A DNA stretch of 64,000 nucleotides from Phycisphaeraceae bacterium (GTDB taxonomy: Bacteria; Planctomycetota; Phycisphaerae; Phycisphaerales; Phycisphaeraceae), in assembly GCA_002716625.1 (NCBI GenBank), contig PBAS01000017.1:1-64000 (forward strand), given 5' to 3'. The stretch's first letter is position 1. The number at the start of each line of letters is the position of its first letter. Positions 53,076-61,407 of this stretch are shown here, piece after piece. Below the pieces are notes generated by a model. The model made no database searches, was not told the DNA's origin, and was given only the letters and a program-made list of their open reading frames with translations. The translations under genes and the position numbers were made by a program.

Positions 53076-54155
53076 CTAAATTTCGGTTCGCATTGCATCT
53101 GCCGGTATCATCGCGACCGCAATACGTGTTGGATAAATTGCAGCAATCAATGCTACGACCAATCCCACCACCCAGCAGATCACACATTGTTTTAATAGTT
53201 CCGGCCCGTGGATTGATCCGATGACCATGTTCATGTCATAGGAACTGATCCATCCAACAAGCGAAAACATAATCCCGCTGGCAGTTCCCGCCAACGCTCC
53301 AGAAAGCCCCAGTACGGCGCTTTCAATAAACATTAGATAGATAATAAAGGAGTTCAGGGCGCCTAGGCATTTAAGCGTGCTGATTTCTCGGTATCGTTCG
53401 GTCACACTCATTAACAGTGCGTTGGTGATGCCAATTGCCGCCACGAGTAATGAGATGCCAATCAGCCATTGCGTACGCAACTTTTGTTTGTGTGCCTGCT
53501 CGCCTGCCTTTTTCTTTTGGCCCTCAGAGACCTTTGGCAGGATTTCAGTACCACGAATGGCATCATCAAAAATGAATGGTCCGTTGGGATCGGGCGTGTA
53601 GCGCAGTACAACCGCTTGTTGCATAGTTTTGGTCATGTCCTGCCAGCTGGGCGTTAATGACCATTTTTCCGGTACCCAAGCCACAATTGCGGATGCGTTT
53701 TCGTATAGCGTCAGATCCATTGTGGCTTTGCTGCTCTTCACAGGGCCGACAATTTGCATTTGCTCTGCATTTTCCTTTAGCCATGCAAGAAAACTCTCAA
53801 GCATGGCTCCAGATGATTTCTCATCGGGCGTGATGACAACAATCTTCTTGTTGTCCAGTTTCCCGACTTCGGCCCGTAGTACGCCATACATACTTTCAAC
53901 AGCGGCTCGACGATCAGAGGGTTCCTGTACTGCTTGGCGGATTCCGGAAGACACCATCGCTGACATGAGGAATGTAATGCCAAGCACAATGCCCAGCCAA
54001 GTTACAACCATTCGTCCAAGCCGGTTTCGGACACCGCGATAGGCCATGCGTATAATTTCCAGCATGGGGGGATTTTTGACACGTCCAAATTGGTCCCGAG
54101 ACCCAGCGCCGCTGGTTGGGGGTATGGGGCGTTGGGATGGTTGTGATTTATTCAT
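53076..54155 (-). CDS. FtsX-like ABC permease (MacB-type)
   Basis: 359 residues with four membrane segments: TM1 near 45-70 (RMVVTWLGIVLGITFLMSAMV), a periplasmic domain of about 160 residues, then three TMs (IGISLLVAAIGITNALLMSVTERYREISTLKCLGAL is the characteristic TM2 plus coupling helix). The ~30-residue N-terminal tail is Pro-rich. Partners with the following ATPase gene; it begins 13 bp after the OPT-like gene. Work on energised conformational coupling of an envelope partner, rather than solute translocation, is usual for this class. Confidence 0.9.
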   Translation of the reverse strand: MNKSQPSQRPIPPTSGAGSRDQFGRVKNPPMLEIIRMAYRGVRNRLGRMVVTWLGIVLGITFLMSAMVSSGIRQAVQEPSDRRAAVESMYGVLRAEVGKLDNKKIVVITPDEKSSGAMLESFLAWLKENAEQMQIVGPVKSSKATMDLTLYENASAIVAWVPEKWSLTPSWQDMTKTMQQAVVLRYTPDPNGPFIFDDAIRGTEILPKVSEGQKKKAGEQAHKQKLRTQWLIGISLLVAAIGITNALLMSVTERYREISTLKCLGALNSFIIYLMFIESAVLGLSGALAGTASGIMFSLVGWISSYDMNMVIGSIHGPELLKQCVICWVVGLVVALIAAIYPTRIAVAMIPADAMRTEI

Positions 54156-54168
54156 TCATCATCGTCCC

Positions 54169-56211
54169 TTAAAGCGCGGTGGACGATACCGAGCGCGCAA
54201 TAAGCGCAAATGCCACGCCGAGCATTGCAATTAAACCAGCCCCCGTCATGTAGCCGGCCAACAACACCGGTGCGATTTGGAGGAATCGTTGCGCACCATA
54301 TTTCTTGTGGAAATGAAACTTCGCGAGCAGAGCGCCGAAGATTTCAAGAACCAGCATATGTGGGAATGCGCCCGCCCCACGAATAATGCCATAGATGAAC
54401 ATGATGGGCAGCCCCACCCACCGGAACACAAGGAATGCAAATACCGTCAAGCCGCATACCAGGATAATCTGCGGAGGGTGAAATGCTTCTTGGAACATGG
54501 TTGTTTCACCTTCAGCGCCCATCGTGGCAGACCACATGATCATGTTGGACCGAACTTGCAGCTCCCACATTTTCTCGACGTAGGGAAATGTCGGCGATGG
54601 AATGGCATTGGTGTGCCACACAAAAGACCAAAAAAAGAAGCTGAAGACAAAAGCTAGGGGAACAGTCAATGCGCGTGCTTTAGCTTCACTCCAGAATCGT
54701 GTGCCGGTCAATTCAAGTTGGCGGAATATCTGTGCTTGACCAGCATCGCGTTCAGCATCAGTTTGCGGATCGATCGCCGGCGAAACCCAGACGTCCAGTC
54801 CTTTATACCCGCTAAGGATAAACATCCCTTCACGAATGAATGGAACCTGCACAGCCTGTCCGCATATACCGACAAGTCGGGCATTAAGATATGCCATCAT
54901 GGGCGCATAAAGGAAGATATATAAAAGTAGAAATGTAATGAGCAGGGGCGTCGGATTTCGGATGAGCCAATAACACAGCAAGAAAGTGGCGATCAGGCAC
55001 GTGATGTAGACCATGAAAGCAATCTTCAGCGGAAAATCACCGCGCCCAGGGGGTGTGGCAAGTCCACCTTGCAGCCTTTGGCTGCGCCCAGTGCCCTGCC
55101 CCTTGGCTTCACGCATGGCTGAACGGATAGCCGTAACCGTCTGAATCATACTGACCAGCATCAGCCCCAGCGCAATTCCCATGCCGGCGCTGAACCAAAA
55201 GTCCAACTGATTGGCGATTTGGGTATTGATTGTCTCCATCCCCTCTTTCCAGGTGTGTAGGACACCGTTGTGATAGAGGATTGGATTGACAATGATTGTG
55301 ATGAGCACCCCGGCGGCGGCACCCATAACGGCCCAGAAAGGAACGACAAAACCAATCAGCACCAATGCAAGGTCAATTACCACGCCTAATGCAACGGCTG
55401 GCAAAATCCCTTTGAACATCGGTGTGAGTTCAATCCAAGGTAATGGAATCAGGGTGATTGGCCGGGCAAGCAATGCGCCAGTGACCAGGGGGATGAGGCT
55501 GTGGATGGCTGCGAACCCGGCACCGATAATGGTGCCGGTGGAAAATACCGTCCACCGCCACGACTGGCTCTTCTCGCCCGCTTCGACGAGAGCCATACTC
55601 CCAGCGGCACCAACAGAAGCCATCGGAAATGGCAGCTTTTCAATATCACTGGAAAGGCGAAAAAAGATATATCCGGAAACGTAACTTCTGATTACCCAAA
55701 TAAACAGCAGCCCGACCATCAGCGAAAGGGGAAATACCCAGTCTCTGTGGAAGAAAGTGCGTTTGACCAATGCTTGTGAATCTGCAGCGGGCGCATACCA
55801 CACTGGGAATTCCTGTGAAAAACCAGCTTCCCGCACAGCTTCTGAGCCAATGATGAATTGGCGGTAGATATATTCTCCCAGTGGTCCGCCAGCACTCATC
55901 GAACCGGCGACGCCGAGCAGAATGATCATTTCCTGTTTGCGTAGTGTGGTTAATGAGCGACGCGCTATCTCGGCGAACAAGATGAGGGTGACCCAGGACG
56001 CAGCAACATTCATGTTGCCACCTTGTAGAAGGCTCAGATAGATCGACCCCGGGATCATGACGATGCCACAGAACAAGGCACCGACCACGGCTTTCATGGT
56101 AAAGCCTTCCTCGAACTTATTCGGCACTTCGATGATGCCGCGATACAGTTCGAGTTCGGCGTCTTCCGAGATCGCCTTTGTCCGGCGTTTAAAAATTGAT
56201 CCTAGCGCCAT
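54169..56211 (-). CDS. OPT-superfamily-like membrane transporter
   Basis: 680 residues, roughly 14-16 membrane helices. VGALFCGIVMIPGSIYLSLLQGG, LRKQEMIILLG with a following GGPLGEYIYRQF, and DIEKLPFPMASVGA match the pattern of the oligopeptide transporter (OPT) superfamily (the LPFP motif and the N-terminal G-x2-Y-L-S loop). OPT proteins import peptides or metal chelates driven by protons; the bacterial planctomycete branch is uncharacterised. Contains a Gly/Arg-rich cytoplasmic loop near residue 380-395. Third gene of the five-gene cluster; 152 bp separates it from the M28/FtsX fusion upstream. Confidence 0.75.
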   Translation of the reverse strand: MALGSIFKRRTKAISEDAELELYRGIIEVPNKFEEGFTMKAVVGALFCGIVMIPGSIYLSLLQGGNMNVAASWVTLILFAEIARRSLTTLRKQEMIILLGVAGSMSAGGPLGEYIYRQFIIGSEAVREAGFSQEFPVWYAPAADSQALVKRTFFHRDWVFPLSLMVGLLFIWVIRSYVSGYIFFRLSSDIEKLPFPMASVGAAGSMALVEAGEKSQSWRWTVFSTGTIIGAGFAAIHSLIPLVTGALLARPITLIPLPWIELTPMFKGILPAVALGVVIDLALVLIGFVVPFWAVMGAAAGVLITIIVNPILYHNGVLHTWKEGMETINTQIANQLDFWFSAGMGIALGLMLVSMIQTVTAIRSAMREAKGQGTGRSQRLQGGLATPPGRGDFPLKIAFMVYITCLIATFLLCYWLIRNPTPLLITFLLLYIFLYAPMMAYLNARLVGICGQAVQVPFIREGMFILSGYKGLDVWVSPAIDPQTDAERDAGQAQIFRQLELTGTRFWSEAKARALTVPLAFVFSFFFWSFVWHTNAIPSPTFPYVEKMWELQVRSNMIMWSATMGAEGETTMFQEAFHPPQIILVCGLTVFAFLVFRWVGLPIMFIYGIIRGAGAFPHMLVLEIFGALLAKFHFHKKYGAQRFLQIAPVLLAGYMTGAGLIAMLGVAFALIARSVSSTAL

Positions 56212-56363
56212 TCTAATTTCCAGTCCAGACTACACTTGCAGGTCACGTGCCTAGGGAAACGGCCATCGTCCCGCGGCCCATGCAAGGCCCATTTTCCGCC
56301 CGTTTGAACTGACCAGTCGGGCACGGGCGACCAAATCAGCATTGTGAAATCTCCATGGTGTAC

Positions 56364-59300
56364 TTATTTTGCAAAAACTACGGGAACGAGCAATCTTGCC
56401 CCCTTTTCCGCCAGGTGTTGTTTACCCTGTTGTGGAAGGGCACGCCAGCTTAGCAGATGTCGACGTAACAGACGTACAAAGCGGTCGTTGGTTCGCCTCC
56501 AGGACGTTTCACTGCCACTTAGTTGCCTGATATCGATGGTAACCTGATAAATCGTTGGGTCCGAGGAGGGCTGTACCGACACCTTCACACTCTGGCTGAC
56601 GCCTAGATCATAGGGTCTTAGCCAGACGGTTGTAGCAATCGTCAGTTCGGGTCTGGAGTGGACCCAATCCACCTGTATGTTTGGTGCGGAAGCGGAAAAC
56701 TCACCGGAGGAGTCCTCCCCGTGGGCATCGAACCACGATCGGATAAACGGTACGGCGGCGATAATATCACGTCCAATATATGTGAAGGGTAGATCAAACC
56801 GGAGTTGCCCCGGCATTTGAGCCTGGGGTAATGTCCAGGAGATGTTTTCTGAAGGAGCTGCCACACGTGCCGCCTGGTATGCCGGCACGAAGCTGGAGAC
56901 AATCACGGCCGCCATCAGTGTGAGGCTTACATAAATGGCGCTGCGGCTTGAATAGTTCATATCCAACCCCAAGAAACCGCCGCCAAGTTGCGAGATCCAC
57001 TGCAAACTGAGGGCAAGGAGATAGCCACCTACCACGCCGATGATGGCGTACACCAAGCTCTCGGCAAGGAACAGGTAGAAGACATGTCGCGGTGATAATC
57101 CTACAGCCGAGTAGATTGAGATCTCTTTCTTGCGTTCGTAAACACTTCCCAGCATGGTATTGAATACGATAAACGATCCGACCAGTAGTGGGATCACGAT
57201 ATCGGCGTAGCCTTGTAGCCCGATTGAGCGTAACCGCGCACCGTAAAATGCAAGGCCATCGATCGCATAGCGGACAAATGTGGGTGATCGGTAGAGCATT
57301 TGATCGATCAGCTCACGCATGGAGCCATATGGCTGATTATTAAATAGGATTACTGCAGAAGTCTGTTCCTCCTGCCCCATGGAGCCCGACCAGCGTGGTA
57401 ACTCTGAGTTGGCATTAAAGGGCAGCAAGATAACCTCGGATCCGGCAGTCCGTTCGACGGACACCTGTTGGCCGCCTTGCCCCGAGAATCGCTTGAATTG
57501 GGCGGCACGGCTACGTTTTTCTTTCGCCTCGCCTTGTTCTAACCCTGGCAGAAGGCTTTCCTTGTCGATGTCACGCAGGGCTTCAAGCTTTCGGCTGTCA
57601 AAAATACCATTGACAACTCGTCGCTGGCCGCGGAGTACGACACTTACGTTGCCTTGCTTCAGATGTGCCGGATCAATTCCCAGATCACCTGCCGTGACGT
57701 CGGAGATATAGCAAAATCCCGTATCACCATCTTTAAACCACTTTCCTCCTGGCAGTAAAATAGAGTCGATATTACTAATCAAGCGTTCTGCAGTTTGCAG
57801 ATAGATGACACCTTTGTGTTGGGCATGGCGGATAGGGCCCTGTGGTGGCTTGTAACTTACAGTTAAATTATCAGCATAATATTTACGCCGACTGATTACC
57901 TTGGCCCGATCTTTGAATTGAAGCTGTGTAGCTCGGACATCACCACCTTCGCGCAAAATCAGCCCATTGAAACCAGATGATCCGACGGCGATCCGCCGAT
58001 CCTTGAGTTGAGGGCGGGGGGCGGTGAAGCAAACGAGGCAGAAGCATATCAGCACCAAGGTTGCTACCGTGCAGGCGGTGCGAACCTTGCGCTTGCGCAT
58101 GTTGTTAATCCCCAGTGTAAAAGCTGCACCTGCAGTTCCAAGATGTGTTGTGTCTGAGTCCCCAGCATCCTCTCCAGAACCTCCGGCTCGACGCAGCGTT
58201 CTCACCCGTTCAGCAAATTTGCCAAAGACGAACGATAAGATCATCAGGCAAAGGATGAAGATAATAAAACCAACCAGGACAACCAGTGAGGAGGAAAGCA
58301 GTTCATAGGCGGGGTGTGTGATACGAATAATAGCGAATACAAGGAGAAAGATTCCAAGCATTCCAGCCAATCGCGCACGAATATCGGGGAATCCAAATAT
58401 GATTCGCTCGGCAAAAAAAGAAAATGGAACAATGAGAAACATGTACAGCATGATGCCACCCACGGCATCAAACACTGCGAGACGAACTTCCGGGTAGGCA
58501 CGTACCGAAACCGACATCGAGTTGTTTAAGTTTCGAAAAGCGGCGCTGTAATCCTTTTGTCTGTAGGCTTCTAGCCCGCGTTCCAAGTAGTGTTCAGCAC
58601 GCTGATTGAGTTCTACCGTGACATCGTCGTCCACGCCGGTACGTATTTGGTTCTTGATCCGTTCGGCATTGCTCATGGCCACACTTACCGCGGTATCCAT
58701 GTCCTGAAAGACGATTCTTCGATCGTGGCCGGATAGATAACCAGGCCCCCAGAAATCTTCCATGTTCTCGCGCATACTCCAACTGTTTTCATTGTGACCC
58801 AGTGCAAACCCACGGTCGTTGAAACCCTTGATCCCAAATACGCGCGAGGGAATTTTGTTGCCTCCGGTCGGCAGGTCCTTCCACACCAAGTAGAAGCGAT
58901 CACCTGGCGGCATAAAGATGGTGGCACCCTGTTCCCAAAACTCCGATAACGAGTACTCTGACGGTGGCATTCGGAATCGTGCATCCAGTACTTCAACGGT
59001 CACAGCGCGGCCTTCAGGATCAATTGTGCGGTAGATATCAGTAGGCGCAACACGCGCAAGTAAAATGGTCATGTCATTCGATTCGATTTCTTCATAAATC
59101 GATCCGCGACCTTCATTCCAAGTTTTTGTCGGGAATCGCTGGCCCTCGGGACCCAAATCCTTGGCGCCTGAAAGCTGCCCTGATACCTCATCAATCGTAT
59201 AGGCTTCGGCTATAAACTGACCAGCGGTGTGGTGAGCAACGGCGGGAAATCGAAAAACACCATTGCGCGTCTTCTGCAGCCAATATTTCTGGCCCCCCAT

Positions 59301-61388
59301 CGCCTTGTGGACGATAATTGCGTCAGGTACCCGTTCGCTGGGCAACAAAGAATTCGATGTGCCGGCGGTCATCACCTGACCCGAAAAATCTGAGAATCTT
59401 GTCGTGACACCTGCCAATGCCTTGCCGGGTCGATCCATTTGCTCAACACCGGATGCAACTTGCGCCGCCATGGCAGCCATCATCTGTGTGTGATTCGTGA
59501 GCGTATTGAAATTCACATGCCGGTCCAAGGGTGTTTGGTAGGTGTTGGATTGAGCATTGCTACTGAACAGGAATGCAGAATTTCGACTGTGGATTAGCAG
59601 GCCTTGCCAATCTGCTTCCAACCTGTGGGCAGCACGAAGTATTGCAGGGACCCACGAGCTTGGATGTGTTGACTCTTCTCGGTGTGTTTCTCGCCGTTGC
59701 CTTGTCTTTTGAACATTTACCAAATAATTTGGATAAAGCATGGCGTCGTTGGCATTCATGCCGCGCCACCGCAGCCAAGAAGCAACAATGGCATTCCTGC
59801 CACCTTCAAGCATGGTGCACAGTGTTATGTCGCCACCATAGCCCAACTGCCCGCCCTGGCTTGATGGTTCAAATGAGAAGTAATAGTTCTGCTCGAAGGG
59901 TCCCAATAGATCGGCAATTTGGATAGTATCCCGTTGGTACCGCCACTCTGCTTCTGCGTGCTTTACCATGTCTTGAACGGCAACGAAAAATTTACTCTGG
60001 ATTTGGGCCTGTTCGAGGACGTCTTCAAAGTATTGCTTTACGTCACTCATGTCAGCGCTGATTGCAGATGCGGCACGTCGCCGCCGTTCCGAAGTCGCAA
60101 TCAACTTGTCATAACTCTGTCCTGCCGTCGGTTGGTTGTCCGCTATCCAATGGACCCTTGCTCGCTCCGCTTCTTTCCTGGCTTGGGTCGCGTATTGCGT
60201 AATTAACCGCCTGACAACGGTTGACAAGGTGCGCTTAGTGCTCAAGCCATGTTCGGTCCAGAGAGCGGCTTCTTTTTGTTCATCCAACGCCCAGTAATCC
60301 AGCCCTTCGATCGCTGCGGCTACGGCTTGTGCCGTCAGCTTCTGTTTCTCTAGCTTTTGTAGTCGCGCGTGCAGCAAATCATAATTTTGCTTTTCGATAC
60401 CTAACCCGCCGATTGCATCGGTCATCCGGCGTATACCTGCAGAAGCCTGATACCGCCCTGAGTGGGCTACAAAGATGGTAGTTCTTAGCAATCCACCACG
60501 TTGACCTGCCAATGCGCGGGCGATCGAGACCATTGATGCAAGGGAGCAGCCGTCCTGATAGCCGGGTGCCTGATCGGGTACCACGGACCAGGAGTCGGTG
60601 TTTGCCATTAACGTGACCGCTTCAGTACTCGGTTGGAGTGGATCCAAGATGCCGTACACATTGCGTGTTTCGCGGATTTCCCAATCAACCCGAGCCTCGA
60701 TCCGAACATGTTTTCCAATTAAACTTTCCACATCACCCGTTACAAGAAACCGCGGCATGTCAGCCGGAAAGTCGAGGAACTTTTTCCGGTAAGCCAATGG
60801 GTCAGGACTGGACCGAAACAGTATGGCACTTGCGCCGAGCTTGGCGGTATCGAGCCATTCAAAACCATGCTGCATGGTGACCAGGGCGATCTTGTTTCGA
60901 ATGTTGAGTCCATCGAGTTCTTCGAGTGTTCCCCCACCAACATCAATGACCGGTCCGGTGATTCCACCCGGCTTGGTCGTGCACGTGCGGACCAGATTGG
61001 GCCACATTGGCGAAATCGAGATATGGGGCAGTTCGTCGCCGTTTTTATCTATGATGCGACTGTACTTGGTGATGGGTACAGTCACCGGATAGGATTGAAT
61101 CAGTACTCGCAGGCCTAGTCGCTTGAATTCCTCTTCGACCCATTTGGATACCGCCTGCTCCCGCGGGGTGCCTGATAGCCTTGAGGTTTCTTTAACGACT
61201 TCAGCGTGAAGCCTTTGCAGCTCTTTTTGGGTGATACTTTCATATAGGGCGTTAAAGTCAATAGTCTTGGCTAATTCGCCGCGTGCGCGAGCTTGCTTGG
61301 CGGGGACCCCATCTTGGCCCCAGAAGGCCACCAATATGGTGATGGCAGCCGAAACAGCGACCATGCTTATTGCAAGAACCACACGCAT
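56364..61388 (-). CDS. Giant M28-peptidase-like / FtsX fusion membrane protein
   Basis: About 1674 residues from ATG at 61388 (GAGGG site about 13 bases before it). Order: N-terminal signal-anchor (1-25); a peptidase M28-like domain with an inserted PA-like part (about 60-330); a long helical and beta extracytoplasmic region (about 340-970); three membrane helices (about 972-1062); a MacB-type segment (TLGINNMRKRKVRT) with a further TM and periplasmic domain; an FtsX triple-helix domain (about 1375-1510, YERKKEISIYSAVGLSPRHV); and a ~165-residue soluble tail. At the M28 metal site, NTDS (263-266) replaces H-x-D-S and FVAHSGRYQAS replaces the G-E-E dyad; only D279 (QDGCS) may remain. Probably catalytically dead and used for binding. 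Confidence 0.85.
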   Translation of the reverse strand: MRVVLAISMVAVSAAITILVAFWGQDGVPAKQARARGELAKTIDFNALYESITQKELQRLHAEVVKETSRLSGTPREQAVSKWVEEEFKRLGLRVLIQSYPVTVPITKYSRIIDKNGDELPHISISPMWPNLVRTCTTKPGGITGPVIDVGGGTLEELDGLNIRNKIALVTMQHGFEWLDTAKLGASAILFRSSPDPLAYRKKFLDFPADMPRFLVTGDVESLIGKHVRIEARVDWEIRETRNVYGILDPLQPSTEAVTLMANTDSWSVVPDQAPGYQDGCSLASMVSIARALAGQRGGLLRTTIFVAHSGRYQASAGIRRMTDAIGGLGIEKQNYDLLHARLQKLEKQKLTAQAVAAAIEGLDYWALDEQKEAALWTEHGLSTKRTLSTVVRRLITQYATQARKEAERARVHWIADNQPTAGQSYDKLIATSERRRRAASAISADMSDVKQYFEDVLEQAQIQSKFFVAVQDMVKHAEAEWRYQRDTIQIADLLGPFEQNYYFSFEPSSQGGQLGYGGDITLCTMLEGGRNAIVASWLRWRGMNANDAMLYPNYLVNVQKTRQRRETHREESTHPSSWVPAILRAAHRLEADWQGLLIHSRNSAFLFSSNAQSNTYQTPLDRHVNFNTLTNHTQMMAAMAAQVASGVEQMDRPGKALAGVTTRFSDFSGQVMTAGTSNSLLPSERVPDAIIVHKAMGGQKYWLQKTRNGVFRFPAVAHHTAGQFIAEAYTIDEVSGQLSGAKDLGPEGQRFPTKTWNEGRGSIYEEIESNDMTILLARVAPTDIYRTIDPEGRAVTVEVLDARFRMPPSEYSLSEFWEQGATIFMPPGDRFYLVWKDLPTGGNKIPSRVFGIKGFNDRGFALGHNENSWSMRENMEDFWGPGYLSGHDRRIVFQDMDTAVSVAMSNAERIKNQIRTGVDDDVTVELNQRAEHYLERGLEAYRQKDYSAAFRNLNNSMSVSVRAYPEVRLAVFDAVGGIMLYMFLIVPFSFFAERIIFGFPDIRARLAGMLGIFLLVFAIIRITHPAYELLSSSLVVLVGFIIFILCLMILSFVFGKFAERVRTLRRAGGSGEDAGDSDTTHLGTAGAAFTLGINNMRKRKVRTACTVATLVLICFCLVCFTAPRPQLKDRRIAVGSSGFNGLILREGGDVRATQLQFKDRAKVISRRKYYADNLTVSYKPPQGPIRHAQHKGVIYLQTAERLISNIDSILLPGGKWFKDGDTGFCYISDVTAGDLGIDPAHLKQGNVSVVLRGQRRVVNGIFDSRKLEALRDIDKESLLPGLEQGEAKEKRSRAAQFKRFSGQGGQQVSVERTAGSEVILLPFNANSELPRWSGSMGQEEQTSAVILFNNQPYGSMRELIDQMLYRSPTFVRYAIDGLAFYGARLRSIGLQGYADIVIPLLVGSFIVFNTMLGSVYERKKEISIYSAVGLSPRHVFYLFLAESLVYAIIGVVGGYLLALSLQWISQLGGGFLGLDMNYSSRSAIYVSLTLMAAVIVSSFVPAYQAARVAAPSENISWTLPQAQMPGQLRFDLPFTYIGRDIIAAVPFIRSWFDAHGEDSSGEFSASAPNIQVDWVHSRPELTIATTVWLRPYDLGVSQSVKVSVQPSSDPTIYQVTIDIRQLSGSETSWRRTNDRFVRLLRRHLLSWRALPQQGKQHLAEKGARLLVPVVFAK

Positions 61389-61407
61389 CTGTTTTACGCC
61401 AATCCCT

